Positions 54,567-63,390 of a stretch of 64,000 bases of DNA are shown one piece after another. Source of the DNA: Salinicoccus roseus (lineage in GTDB: Bacteria; Bacillota; Bacilli; Staphylococcales; Salinicoccaceae); NCBI RefSeq assembly GCF_003814515.1, contig NZ_RKQJ01000001.1:1302001-1366000 (forward strand). Reading direction: 5' to 3'. Each line of letters starts with the position of its first letter. The stretch's first letter is position 1. Made by a program: the position numbers and the translations under genes. The notes beneath the pieces are model-generated. The model ran no database searches, was not told where the DNA came from, and saw only the letters and a program-made list of their open reading frames with translations.

Positions 54567-55262
54567 CTACTCGCAACCGTCCCTGCCGCAGGATGCCCCT
54601 GCGTCTCCACTCATGTCGACGAGCGGCTGCTCTTCCTCATAGGCCTTGTTGACCGCTTCAAGAAAAGCCTCTGGAGGCTGTGCACCGGACACACCATACT
54701 TCCGGTTTATGACAAAGAACGGTACGCCCTGGGCACCCAGCCGTGTGGCTTCATTCTGATCTGAGATGACTGCTTCCTTATAGTCATTTGAGGCGAGCTT
54801 CTGCTCCACCGTCCCACGGTTCATGCCGAGGGTCTCGGCAATGTCTAGGAGCACTTCTGCATCAGCGACATTGCTGCCCTCTGTGAAGTATGCATGATAC
54901 AGATGCTCAAGAGCTTCGCCGTCCTTCCCTTCACCTTCCGCCATCTTGATCAGACGGTGGGCGTCCATCGTATTGGAGGGGATGACCGCATCCAGATTGA
55001 ATTCGAGTCCGGCGGCTTCTGCTGCTCCGCTGACCTGCCTGTTCATCTCTTTTGCCTCTTCAAGGCTCTTTCCGTACTTTTTGGCCAGCAGTTCAGCCAT
55101 GCTTGCGTCGGGTGCCATCGGTGCCGAAGGGTCGAGGCGGAAGCTTTTATGGATGACGTCCACCTCATCTTTCCCGCTGAACTGCTCAAGTCCCGCTTCA
55201 AAATTACGCTTTCCTATATAGCAGAACGGACATCCGATATCAGACCAGATTTCAATTTCCAT
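54567..55262 (-). CDS. DsbA family oxidoreductase, FrnE type
   Basis: 231 residues. N-terminal thioredoxin-fold CPFC (Cys11, Cys14) in SDIGCPFCYIGKRNFE, long helical insert, LGAQGVPFFVINRKYGVSGAQ with the cis-Pro, and a C-terminal CGRDGC (Cys225, Cys230). The CX4C tail resembles Deinococcus FrnE, where the second motif takes part in disulfide exchange. No signal peptide, so it acts in the cytoplasm. It sits between queE and queF, 67 bases after queE, and lacks an evident separate link to queuosine. Confidence 0.88.
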   Translation of the reverse strand: MEIEIWSDIGCPFCYIGKRNFEAGLEQFSGKDEVDVIHKSFRLDPSAPMAPDASMAELLAKKYGKSLEEAKEMNRQVSGAAEAAGLEFNLDAVIPSNTMDAHRLIKMAEGEGKDGEALEHLYHAYFTEGSNVADAEVLLDIAETLGMNRGTVEQKLASNDYKEAVISDQNEATRLGAQGVPFFVINRKYGVSGAQPPEAFLEAVNKAYEEEQPLVDMSGDAGASCGRDGCE

Positions 55263-55329
55263 AATCCTGCCTCCTTCACTGAATAAATCCTATTCATAGT
55301 ATAACATTTCAAGGAGCTGTCATCTCCCG

Positions 55330-56046
55330 TCAGACGCCCTGTTTATTGCTCCACAGCAGTGTATGAAGCTGCGGCAGCACTTTCGCATCATTCATGCGCG
55401 GGTCCGCCATGGCCATGTCGACAAGCCACTCATAGCGTTCCAGCAGTTTGAATGTATGGCCTTCAACATTGTCCCCCAAATAGGGGTTGCCGACCTGGAG
55501 ATAGAAGTCCACATGCGGATATTTCCCATGGACATCCGCTGCATACTCGAAATCCTTTTCATCGAAGACGACGACTTTGAGGTTGTAGTGGGCAGTACCT
55601 TCATCCAGACCGGCCATCACACGTTCCAGCTTTCTGAAGTCGGTATCCATCCCGGAACTTGGCGGTTTGGGGCTGATCGTCACATCATCGATTACAGCAA
55701 GCCATTCCTGGAACATCGTCCCCTGCGTTTCCACAGCCAGCTTGATGCCGCGCGCCTTCGCCTTCTCCACAAAGTCCTGCATATTTTTCAGCAGTGCAGG
55801 GTTTCCTCCGGATATGGTCACATGATTATAGTTGCCAGGCGCAAGATCATCCAACGCCGCCAATATATCATCGCCATCCATCATACGGATCTTGTCCTTC
55901 TGGCTGCCATCCCATGTGAAGGCGGAATCGCACCAGCTGCAGCTGTAGTCGCAGCCGGCAGTTCTGACGAACATGGTCTTCTGGCCGATGACTGCACCTT
56001 CCCCCTGGAAGGTCGGACCGAAAATCTCTAGTACAGGCACTTTCAT
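55330..56046 (-). CDS. queE: 7-carboxy-7-deazaguanine synthase QueE (radical SAM)
   Basis: 238 residues. GPTFQGEGAVIGQKTMFVR is the QueE N-terminal motif and CDYSCSWCDSAFTW gives the CxxxCxxC cluster; TISGGNPAL is the SAM-binding GGE-like segment. It turns carboxytetrahydropterin into 7-carboxy-7-deazaguanine. It directly follows queD with stop and start overlapping by one base. Confidence 0.94.
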   Translation of the reverse strand: MKVPVLEIFGPTFQGEGAVIGQKTMFVRTAGCDYSCSWCDSAFTWDGSQKDKIRMMDGDDILAALDDLAPGNYNHVTISGGNPALLKNMQDFVEKAKARGIKLAVETQGTMFQEWLAVIDDVTISPKPPSSGMDTDFRKLERVMAGLDEGTAHYNLKVVVFDEKDFEYAADVHGKYPHVDFYLQVGNPYLGDNVEGHTFKLLERYEWLVDMAMADPRMNDAKVLPQLHTLLWSNKQGV

Positions 56047-56459
56047 CAGTTCCGACGCTCCTTGGGACGATAGATCACGTAGCTTGTCGGCGTCTCCCTC
56101 AGGTAGACCTGCAGGCAGACTGGCCGGTTGTCCAGTCCATCGACAAATTCCGCCACCATATCGTATATCGTCTCCGCCATGGTCTCCGTAGTCGGCGGGC
56201 GTTCCTGGAACCGCTCGTGTTCATTGAGCAGTGTATGGTCGAATGCATCGCTGATCAGGGATTTGAGCGACGAAAAGTTGACCAGGAATCCGAGGTCGTC
56301 AAGTTCATCACCGGCAATCGTGATGTTGACGAAGTAGGTATGACCGTGGACATTGCTGCATTTTCCAGCACGGTCATCAGGTATAAAGTGTGCTGCGGAG
56401 AAGTTCAAATCTTTGTTGAGTTCAAATCTATAATCATGATCGGGCGTTTTATAGCTCAT
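56046..56459 (-). CDS. queD: 6-carboxy-5,6,7,8-tetrahydropterin synthase QueD
   Basis: 137 residues. FSAAHF, CSNVHGHTYFV (catalytic Cys and zinc His pair), DFSSLK-type NFSSLKSLISDAFDHTLLNE and PPTTETMAETIYD are QueD signatures. Makes the carboxytetrahydropterin from dihydroneopterin triphosphate. Two ATG codons (56462, 56459) follow AAAGGAG; the second has better spacing. Overlaps or abuts the queC stop. Confidence 0.93.
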   Translation of the reverse strand: MSYKTPDHDYRFELNKDLNFSAAHFIPDDRAGKCSNVHGHTYFVNITIAGDELDDLGFLVNFSSLKSLISDAFDHTLLNEHERFQERPPTTETMAETIYDMVAEFVDGLDNRPVCLQVYLRETPTSYVIYRPKERRN

Positions 56460-56464
56460 CATTG

Positions 56465-57118
56465 TCACTCCTTTTCATTCAGATATGCCTGCAGTCCATC
56501 GTTCCTCAGCCTGCATGCCGGGCATTCGCCACACCCGTCTCCAATGACGCCCTCATAGCACGTCAAAGTTCTGTTCCTTATATAGTCGAGCTGTCCATAT
56601 TCATCGGCCAGTGCCCATGTCTGTTTCTTGTCGAGCCACATCAGAGGTGTTTCGATGACAAAGTTCCGGTCCATCGCAAGATTGGCAGTGACATTCATCG
56701 ATTTGACGAAAATATCCCGGCAGTCCGGATAGCCGCTGAAGTCCGTCTCGCACACACCTGTAATGATCGTACCGGCTCCTGTCTGGTAGCCGAGGGCGGT
56801 GGCGAAGGACAGGAAGAGCATGTTTCGCGCTGGTACGAATGTGTTGGGCACGCCCTCATCCTCCGACTGGGTGATGTCCATGCCATGCTCGGTCAGTGCA
56901 TTCGGGCTCAGCTGCCCAAGCAGCGACATATCAAGCACATGATGCTTGAGCCCCTGTTCCTCGGCAATGCTTTTTGCCACTTCAATCTCTTTGCTGTGGC
57001 GCTGTCCGTAATCAAATGTCACCAGTTCCACAGTTCTGTAATTTGCCAGAGCATGGAACATGCATGTCGTACTGTCCTGTCCGCCGGAGAAAACGACGAG
57101 CGCTTTGTTTCTGTCCAT
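56465..57118 (-). CDS. queC: 7-cyano-7-deazaguanine synthase QueC
   Basis: 217 residues. The PP-loop FSGGQDSTT (about 10-18), [14 protein letters not shown], and the zinc site [19 protein letters not shown] near the end are diagnostic. It converts carboxydeazaguanine to preQ0 with ATP and ammonia. First gene of queCDE; TAAAAT with TGGAAA 17 bases upstream may be its promoter. No preQ1 aptamer is seen ahead of it. Confidence 0.95.
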   Translation of the reverse strand: MDRNKALVVFSGGQDSTTCMFHALANYRTVELVTFDYGQRHSKEIEVAKSIAEEQGLKHHVLDMSLLGQLSPNALTEHGMDITQSEDEGVPNTFVPARNMLFLSFATALGYQTGAGTIITGVCETDFSGYPDCRDIFVKSMNVTANLAMDRNFVIETPLMWLDKKQTWALADEYGQLDYIRNRTLTCYEGVIGDGCGECPACRLRNDGLQAYLNEKE

Positions 57119-57297
57119 TCTTCATCTACCTCTCATCATTCGATATCCAATTATATGATTTTACCAATTTTTAAGGTGAATTTCCACTCTCCAAACCTTT
57201 TATTCCTCATCCTTCAGGCTGAAAGTTGTGTTTATCATTATACTTTTTAGGCTATGAAACTATATCTCGATTTAAAGAAGAACAGGAGAGATTGATA

Positions 57298-59010
57298 ATG
57301 GCAAACCTGGAAGAGATTTTTAAAGCGCAGGAAAAATATTATGATACAGGCAATCAGATAAAAGGCGACACCGGCAAGTACGGGATGGTCGCAAGTGCCA
57401 TCAAGGAGGCCACCCATGCCGGCAACCAGATGCTTGATCAGGGCGGCAATGCATTCGATGCACTCATTGCAGTGCAGCTCTCACTGGCAGTTGTTGAAGG
57501 TATGAATACCGGCATCGGCGCAGGCGGTTTCATCGTGTGCCACGAAGAGGAGAAGAATGAAACCAAAGTCATCAACGCACATTCGCGGGCGCCGGCGGAA
57601 CTGGAACCGGAATGTTTCGTATATGACAACGGCGAAGTGATTCCATTCGACAAACGTTCTACCCATGGCAGTTCGGTTGGTGTGCCGGGCATAATGAAGG
57701 GGCTCAAGCATCTGCATGAAAATTATGCCACCCTGCCCCTTGAAACATTGATTGCGCCTGCAATCGAACTTGCCGAATCTGATTTCCGTGTGAACTCTTT
57801 ATGGGAACGTACACTCCACCTTTTCGATCATCGCCTCGGGGAAGAGGCACGCAAGAAATTCATGCCGGATGGCAAGCCGCTCAGGGAAGGCGACACCATC
57901 GTCCAGCCTGAACTTGCGAAAACTTTGAAGATCATCAGGGACGAAGGTTTCGATTCCGTATATGAAGGGGAGATTGCAGATGCCATCGTAGAAGCCGTCC
58001 AAGACCAGGGCGGAGTCATGACCCACCAGGATCTCATCAACTACCATGTCAAAATTGAAGAACCATTATGGAGCCGCTACAGAGGTTACGACATTGCGAC
58101 ACCTGCGCCACCAAGCGGCGGCGGCATCGCAGTGGCCCAGCAGTTGAAAATACTTGAAAATCTCGACATTTCACAATATGATCCGCATTCCGTTGAAAAA
58201 TACCATCTGCTTGCACAGACGATGCAGCTTGCACTCGCGGATAAGAATACGCATATCGGTGATGCAGACTTCCACGAACTCCCGATGGATGGCCTGATGG
58301 ATGAGGAGTATATAACAGAACGCATTCAGCTGATCTCCGAAGAAAACAACGCCAGAACTTATGAAGCGGGAGACCCTTGGAAATATCAGCCAGGCAGGGA
58401 CGGTACGATTGAAACCGACAGATATGCAGGCAACGAAGGCATGGAGACGACCCATTTCACTGCAGTGGACCAATGGGGCAATGTCGCTTCCTGCACATCT
58501 TCCATAGAACGGATCTATGGCTCAGGCATCATGGTGCCCGGCTACGGGTTCATCATGAACAACGACCTTACAGACTTCGAAGCTGAGCCGGGACAGGTCA
58601 ATGAACCGAACGGCCATAAGTATCCGACAAGCTCCAAATGTCCAACGATACTGTTCCACGAAGGGAAGCCGTTCTTCACACTCGGCTCCCCTGGCGCGCA
58701 GACCATCGTCGCCTCCGTCGCCCAGACGATCATCAACATCATAGACTACAACATGTCGCTCGATGAAGCGATCAGGGATCCGAGGATCTATGTGACCCGT
58801 GACCTCGAAACACAGTGGGAGGACGGCCTCGAAAAAGAGGTTCTTGAATCACTCAAGAAGCTCGGCTACTCTTTCGACCAGTCGTTCAGGGAGCAGACTG
58901 CGGACACCCGCCTCGGCGATGTACAGGCGATCATGATCGACCAGACGAACGGCCATAAGCTCTATGGTGCAGCCGACTCGCCGCGCCCGGGCGGTGCAGA
59001 AGGCCTGTAG
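57298..59010 (+). CDS. gamma-glutamyltransferase, probably cytoplasmic (YwrD-like)
   Basis: 570 residues. The conserved nucleophile is Thr384 at METTHFTAVDQWGNVAS, where the precursor cleaves itself into two subunits; YGSGIMVPGYGFIMNN, FTLGSPGAQTIV and RDPRIYV follow as in the family, and the large subunit starts with YGMVASAIKEATHAG. There is no signal peptide, unlike secreted GGTs. It breaks gamma-glutamyl bonds such as in glutathione. ATG at 57298 follows AGGAG. A SigB-like element (GTTTAT-N14-GGCTAT, 57230-57255) is a possible promoter. Confidence 0.9.
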   Translation: MANLEEIFKAQEKYYDTGNQIKGDTGKYGMVASAIKEATHAGNQMLDQGGNAFDALIAVQLSLAVVEGMNTGIGAGGFIVCHEEEKNETKVINAHSRAPAELEPECFVYDNGEVIPFDKRSTHGSSVGVPGIMKGLKHLHENYATLPLETLIAPAIELAESDFRVNSLWERTLHLFDHRLGEEARKKFMPDGKPLREGDTIVQPELAKTLKIIRDEGFDSVYEGEIADAIVEAVQDQGGVMTHQDLINYHVKIEEPLWSRYRGYDIATPAPPSGGGIAVAQQLKILENLDISQYDPHSVEKYHLLAQTMQLALADKNTHIGDADFHELPMDGLMDEEYITERIQLISEENNARTYEAGDPWKYQPGRDGTIETDRYAGNEGMETTHFTAVDQWGNVASCTSSIERIYGSGIMVPGYGFIMNNDLTDFEAEPGQVNEPNGHKYPTSSKCPTILFHEGKPFFTLGSPGAQTIVASVAQTIINIIDYNMSLDEAIRDPRIYVTRDLETQWEDGLEKEVLESLKKLGYSFDQSFREQTADTRLGDVQAIMIDQTNGHKLYGAADSPRPGGAEGL

Positions 59011-59040
59011 CAATGAATTGAATAATTATTGACAGGTGTA

Positions 59041-59101
59041 AAAAGTCCTTTCAAATGCATTGTTTAATTGATATAATAAACAATTGCATGAAAGGACTTT
59101 T
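59041..59101. terminator. long imperfect inverted repeat between ggt and trhO
   Basis: Outer arms AAAAGTCCTTTCA (59041-59053) and TGAAAGGACTTTT (59089-59101) match perfectly over 13 bp; inner arms ATTGTTTA and TAAACAAT (59059-59066, 59077-59084) over 8 bp, with a 10-base loop that overlaps a TATAAT. Acts probably as terminator of the ggt gene. Confidence 0.6.
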
Positions 59102-59157
59102 ATTCCATGCAACTATCAGGTATATCCTGCAAATATAATTGATAGGTGGAAAAGACA

Positions 59158-60114
59158 ATGAAATATCAAGTTTTACTCTATTACTACTACACAGACATTG
59201 AAGATCCCGAGGGATTCTCATCGGAGCACCTTGAGCTGTGCAAAAGCATGAACCTCAAAGGGCGCATCCTGGTCGCGAACGAAGGTATAAACGGCACCGT
59301 ATCCGGCACCGTGGAAGATACCGAAAAGTATATGGAATACATGAAGAATCATCCACTTTTCGATGGCATCGTGTTCAAGATCGATCCGTCTGAAGGCCAC
59401 ACCTTCAAGAAGATGCATGTACGTCCCCGTCCTGAGCTCGTCAACCTCAGCCTTGAGGATGACATCAATCCCCGTGAAATGACGGGTGAATACCTCGAAC
59501 CAAAGGATTTCTATGCGCAGATGCAAGACGAAAATACGATTGTCCTCGATGCAAGGAACACTTATGAGTATGATGTCGGCCATTTCCGTGGCGCCATCCG
59601 TCCGGATGTGGAGACATTCCGGGAACTTCCGGAATGGGTGAGGGAGAACCGCGATATGCTCGAAGGCAAACGCATCCTGACATACTGCACCGGCGGCATA
59701 CGCTGCGAGAAGTTTTCAGGCTGGCTCAAGCGTGAAGGATTTGAAGATGTCGGACAGCTCCATGGCGGCATCGCAACATACGGCAAAGACCCTGAAGTCA
59801 AAGGGCAGAACTGGGATGGCATGATGTATGTCTTCGATGAAAGGTTGACCGTACCCGTAAATCAGGTGGAACACAATGTCGTCGGCAGAGATCATTTCAA
59901 CGGCACACCATGCGAACGCTACATCAACTGTGCAAATCCGGAATGCAACGACCAGATCCTCGCTTCGGAAGAAAATGAAGCGAAGCACCTTGGCGGCTGC
60001 TCGCTGGAATGTACAAAGCACCCCAGAAACAGATATGTCATTGAAAATGATCTGTCGGCAGAAGAAGTGGATGCACAGATAAAAGTGCTCGAAGAAGAAG
60101 CATACGCTAAATAA
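59158..60114 (+). CDS. trhO: tRNA uridine(34) hydroxylase TrhO (rhodanese family, UPF0176)
   Basis: 318 residues: N-terminal acylphosphatase-like domain with [16 protein letters not shown], a rhodanese domain with the active-site loop [10 protein letters not shown] (Cys177), and a Cys-rich C-terminal part ([21 protein letters not shown]) that may bind zinc. TrhO hydroxylates U34 of certain tRNAs. ATG at 59158 is preceded by AGGTGGAAAAGACA. Ends in a strong terminator. Confidence 0.9.
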   Translation: MKYQVLLYYYYTDIEDPEGFSSEHLELCKSMNLKGRILVANEGINGTVSGTVEDTEKYMEYMKNHPLFDGIVFKIDPSEGHTFKKMHVRPRPELVNLSLEDDINPREMTGEYLEPKDFYAQMQDENTIVLDARNTYEYDVGHFRGAIRPDVETFRELPEWVRENRDMLEGKRILTYCTGGIRCEKFSGWLKREGFEDVGQLHGGIATYGKDPEVKGQNWDGMMYVFDERLTVPVNQVEHNVVGRDHFNGTPCERYINCANPECNDQILASEENEAKHLGGCSLECTKHPRNRYVIENDLSAEEVDAQIKVLEEEAYAK

Positions 60115-60157
60115 AAGAGGACCCCTCATCCAATCTATGTTGGATGAGGGGTCTTTT
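60113..60157. terminator. bidirectional terminator after trhO
   Basis: ACCCCTCATCCAA pairs with TTGGATGAGGGGT around a 6-base loop, flanked by AAAAG and CTTTT. Confidence 0.88.
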
Positions 60158-60159
60158 CA

Positions 60160-61146
60160 TCAGAATTTGACGATGACGCGGCCACGGACCCGCCCTTTAA
60201 GGATATCCCGCAAAGTACCCGGGAGCTCCTCGAGTGATACTTCATGGGAGATATGCGTTTCCAGGGCAGAAGGTTTCAGTTCGCCAGCGAGGCTCTCCCA
60301 GACCTTTTTTCTCGGCTCCATCGGATATTTGACGGAATCGATCCCGAGCCAGTTTATTGCCCGGGAAATGAATGGAAGGACGGTGGTCTCCACTTCTATG
60401 CCGCCAGCGAGTCCGCACGTGGCGACTGAACCACCATAATCGAGGCTGCTCAATATATACTGCAGTGTCTTGCCGCCAACCGGGTCGATGGCTGCCTGCC
60501 ATTGCCGCTTCCGGGTGGACTTCCCGTCGGTGTCGGTCACTTCATCCCGGTGGATGACTTTGGCTGCCCCGAGGGATTTCAGATATTCAGCCTCTTCTGT
60601 CCGACCTGTGCTTGCCACGACCTCATATCCCTTATCCGCGAGCATATTGATGGCAAGACTGCCGACCCCGCCGCTTGCGCCGTCGACGAGCACCTTTCCA
60701 CTCCCGGGCTCAAGTCCATTCTCCTCAAGCCTCTTTACACACAGTGCGGCCGTGAAACCTGCGGTGCCGAGTTCCATCGATTCCTTGAGCGTCAGTCCTT
60801 CAGGCAGGGGGACGACCCATTCCGCAGGAATCCTGGCGACTTCACTGAAACCGCCGCTGTGCCGCGTACCGATATAGTAGCTGGTGGCGATCACTTCGTC
60901 CCCTTCCTGAAAACGTTCATCTTCAGATGAAATCACCGTACCTGCAAGGTCGATTCCCGGTACAAGCGGGAACGTCTCGGCAATGCTGCCCGTCACTGCG
61001 ACCATGCCATCCTTATAGTTCACACTTGAATATGCAACTTTGATCGTCACTTCCCCTTCAGACAGATCCTCCATGCCGATCTCCTTGATATCCATCGTTG
61101 TACCCTCATCCGCCTTGTCTATGACCAATGCCTTGAATCGTTCCAT
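60160..61146 (-). CDS. MDR/zinc-free alcohol dehydrogenase, acrylyl-CoA reductase (AcuI/YhdH) type
   Basis: 328 residues starting MERFKALVIDKADEGTTMD, with NYKDGMVAVTG, PLVPGIDLAGTV, TAGFTAALCV, VDGASGGVGSLAINMLADKGYEVVASTG (NADPH site) and DPVGGKTLQYILSSL, all of the YhdH/AcuI group (TIGR02823). Members reduce acrylyl-CoA or quinones with NADPH. ATG at 61146 follows GGAGG by 7 bases and is preferred to an upstream frame of 31 residues. Confidence 0.87.
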   Translation of the reverse strand: MERFKALVIDKADEGTTMDIKEIGMEDLSEGEVTIKVAYSSVNYKDGMVAVTGSIAETFPLVPGIDLAGTVISSEDERFQEGDEVIATSYYIGTRHSGGFSEVARIPAEWVVPLPEGLTLKESMELGTAGFTAALCVKRLEENGLEPGSGKVLVDGASGGVGSLAINMLADKGYEVVASTGRTEEAEYLKSLGAAKVIHRDEVTDTDGKSTRKRQWQAAIDPVGGKTLQYILSSLDYGGSVATCGLAGGIEVETTVLPFISRAINWLGIDSVKYPMEPRKKVWESLAGELKPSALETHISHEVSLEELPGTLRDILKGRVRGRVIVKF

Positions 61147-61231
61147 ATGTAGCCTCCTCATAAAATGATGAATCTTCAATATTTCACTATACCCATTTAT
61201 GGAAAATTTATGTGTGCAGTCCGTAAAAGTA

Positions 61232-61260
61232 GAAGCCACACTTCAAAGAGGGGTGGCTTC
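61232..61260 (-). terminator. terminator of the BASS transporter gene
   Basis: On the minus strand GAAGCCAC and GTGGCTTC form the stem around a loop, followed by TACTTTT; it overlaps the stop codon. Confidence 0.7.
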
Positions 61261-62203
61261 AACCATTTCTGTATGTCTGATAGCGTATCATTCCCCTGCT
61301 TGCGAAGGAGGCAATGAGCTGCTGGAACAGCATGCAGAAGACGACGGGCATCGCAACTTTTGGCGGGAAATAGGCAGTCGCGATGACCACCCCTACCGAA
61401 ATGTTCCTCATTCCCACATTATAGGTGAAGGTCGTAACGATGGACGGCTCCTCGAGCAGATAGTGTCCGGTAACCAGTGCAAAGGCATATGCAGATAAAG
61501 TAATGAACAGGACAAGGAGCAGTATGCCGATGATTTCCCAGGAAAAGTTCTGCAGGTATGGTGCGATGACACTTCCGTTGATCATGATGATGAGCAGCAG
61601 GCTGATTTTCGAAAAAGGCGCCAGCCGCCTTCCCAATGTGTCCTTCACCCTGCCTTGTGTCACTTCGTTCATCAGGATGCCGGCCAGGGTCGGCAATACG
61701 ATCATCCACAGCAATCCCATGATCAGGGCCCCGGAATCGATGGTAACGGCTGTGCCTGCAACTGCTACAAGTATGAGCGGCAGTATCAGCGGGGCGAGCA
61801 GCGTATCGAGGAGGACGATGGAGAGCGCAAGCGGCAGATTGCCCCGGGTGATCGTCACCCATATGATTGAAGTCACACCGGTGGGCACTGCCACCGCCAG
61901 TGTGAAACCGATGGTCAGAAGCGCATCATCCAGCAGGACCGTCGCCAGCACATAGCCCCACACCGGCATCAGGATATGCAGGAACAGTATGCTCAGCAGT
62001 ATCGTCCCCGGATATTTGACGACCATCCTGAAATCCTTGAAATCCATGCCAAGTGCCCCTGTGAAGGTCATGAAGGCAAAGAACCAGGGAATCAGGAAGA
62101 GGAAGTGCGTCCCCATTTCACCAAGCAGCACACCGATGATCAGACTGAGTGGTGTGAGGAGCGCAATCCATTTTTGAATGAAAGCATTGAAACGCGTCAG
62201 CAC
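61259..62203 (-). CDS. bile acid:sodium symporter (BASS/SBF) family protein
   Basis: 314 residues with about ten hydrophobic helices. GALGMDFKDFRMVV, AVAVPTGVTSIIWVTITRGN and FTYNVGMRNISVGVVIATAYF match the SBF family core, including the conserved Gly/Asn motifs of the crossover helices. Transports an organic anion with Na+; the substrate is unknown (the family includes pantothenate and pyruvate carriers). Start at ATG 62203 or GTG just before; AAAAGAAGGGGATACG precedes. Confidence 0.85.
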   Translation of the reverse strand: MLTRFNAFIQKWIALLTPLSLIIGVLLGEMGTHFLFLIPWFFAFMTFTGALGMDFKDFRMVVKYPGTILLSILFLHILMPVWGYVLATVLLDDALLTIGFTLAVAVPTGVTSIIWVTITRGNLPLALSIVLLDTLLAPLILPLILVAVAGTAVTIDSGALIMGLLWMIVLPTLAGILMNEVTQGRVKDTLGRRLAPFSKISLLLIIMINGSVIAPYLQNFSWEIIGILLLVLFITLSAYAFALVTGHYLLEEPSIVTTFTYNVGMRNISVGVVIATAYFPPKVAMPVVFCMLFQQLIASFASRGMIRYQTYRNG

Positions 62204-62272
62204 CGTATCCCCTTCTTTTCAATTTTATATATACTCTACCATAACGGCCATGCGCCGGTAAGGTATGCCAAT

Positions 62273-62320
62273 AAAAAGCTCAGTATCAATCCACTTTAGT
62301 AGGTTGATACTGAGCTTTTT
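62273..62320. terminator. terminator of the O-methyltransferase gene
   Basis: A perfect 17-bp stem (AAAAAGCTCAGTATCAA and complement) with a 14-base loop. Followed on the minus strand by the T run, 18 bases after the gene stop at 62339. Confidence 0.9.
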
Positions 62321-62338
62321 AATTTGTATACTCTTCGG

Positions 62339-62977
62339 TTAATCCAATACTGCCATGACGAACCCGTCATGTCCTCTGCTGCCTACCGTCTGAACTGCCG
62401 TTGCATCTACACGGGGATGCTCTGTAAGTATCTGCAGGAAACGCTGCATTTTAGGGCATTTCGCCTCTTCTTCTTCAAACGATTCCATGATCTTACGTTC
62501 CGTTACGATGACCGAGCCGCTCTTGGCCATGTTGATTGCCGCTTCAAGGTAGTCCGGATAATGCTGCTGATTTGCATTGATATAGATGAAATCAAAGCGT
62601 GGATATCCTCTCTCAAGCAATTTCGGCAATGTATTTTCCGCCGGCGCCTCGATGACTTCAACCTTGTCATCCAGTTCAGCAGCCATAATGTGCTCGAACG
62701 CTGTTTTTGCATATTCAGGGTTGGACTCGATGGTGGCCATCCTGCCATCTTCCGGCAGTGCCTTACCCAGCCATAATGTACTGTAGCCACTCAATGTGCC
62801 TATTTCCAACACCGTTTTTGCACCTTTGATTCTCGCCAATAACTGAAGAAACTTTCCTTGACCACTCGTCGCTTCGGTTCTTTCTTCTTCGTTTTCGAGA
62901 ATTCCCGTAATTACCTCATCATCAGCATTCAGCTGGGAAGTAAAGTACGCGTCCACATCATTCCAAAGTTTGGACAT
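62339..62977 (-). CDS. class I SAM-dependent O-methyltransferase
   Basis: 212 residues. GAKTVLEIGTLSGYSTLWLGKAL is the SAM-binding motif I of the caffeoyl-CoA/catechol O-methyltransferase (Methyltransf_3) family; RMATIESNPEYAKTA, FDFIYINANQQHYPDYLEAAI and VIVTERKI follow in order. In the motif DFIYIDA the metal-binding Asp reads Asn (YINANQ), an unusual change. Likely cytoplasmic; substrate unknown. ATG at 62977 lies 13 bases after GGAGG, longer than usual. Confidence 0.86.
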   Translation of the reverse strand: MSKLWNDVDAYFTSQLNADDEVITGILENEEERTEATSGQGKFLQLLARIKGAKTVLEIGTLSGYSTLWLGKALPEDGRMATIESNPEYAKTAFEHIMAAELDDKVEVIEAPAENTLPKLLERGYPRFDFIYINANQQHYPDYLEAAINMAKSGSVIVTERKIMESFEEEEAKCPKMQRFLQILTEHPRVDATAVQTVGSRGHDGFVMAVLD

Positions 62978-63101
62978 GTTAAATAGTTCGCCTCCGTATT
63001 TTGTATACACTTATTTATAGTACATTTCAATATTTTCCGAATATTTAAGAAATATACTATAGTTTTGCATACTACACTAAAGGCGTATGAATTGCAAATG
63101 C

Positions 63102-63263
63102 TCATTTGTATTTTTTCACTATTTTTTTGACCCGGCTGTCGGATCCATATTTGCTGCTGACCATCCTGCGCGCTTCTATATGGGAACGCGCCTTTGCCTC
63201 CTTCGTATACAGCGCACCATCTTTTTCGAATGTCACAATGAAGCATTCCGTGCCACATCTCAT
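63102..63263 (-). CDS. small hypothetical protein, 53 residues
   Basis: ATG at 63263 with AAAAAGGAG 8 bases upstream, one of the strongest ribosome binding sites in the window, and a TGA stop at 63104-63102. The protein begins MRCGTECFIVTFEKDGALYT, continues KEAKARSHIEARRMVSSKYG and ends in a Lys-rich tail (KKIVKKYK). It looks like a small beta-beta-alpha fold with a basic C-terminus. I do not recognise the family. It would be easily skipped for its length. It lies between the O-methyltransferase and a divergent exporter gene. Confidence 0.65.
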   Translation of the reverse strand: MRCGTECFIVTFEKDGALYTKEAKARSHIEARRMVSSKYGSDSRVKKIVKKYK

Positions 63264-63390
63264 ATGCTCCGCTCCTTTTTCTGGAAATCTTCAAGACTTA
63301 ATTCTTGTATAATCGCTTCATCCATAATAATATATTCAGATGCACTTATGCACCAAACATTCAAATCCAATACATACAGGAGATCTATAT

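Noticed and set aside
57119-57297. preQ1 riboswitch ahead of queC
   Set aside because: The AGAGG...CCUCU...AAAAAACUA pattern is absent in this region on the minus strand.
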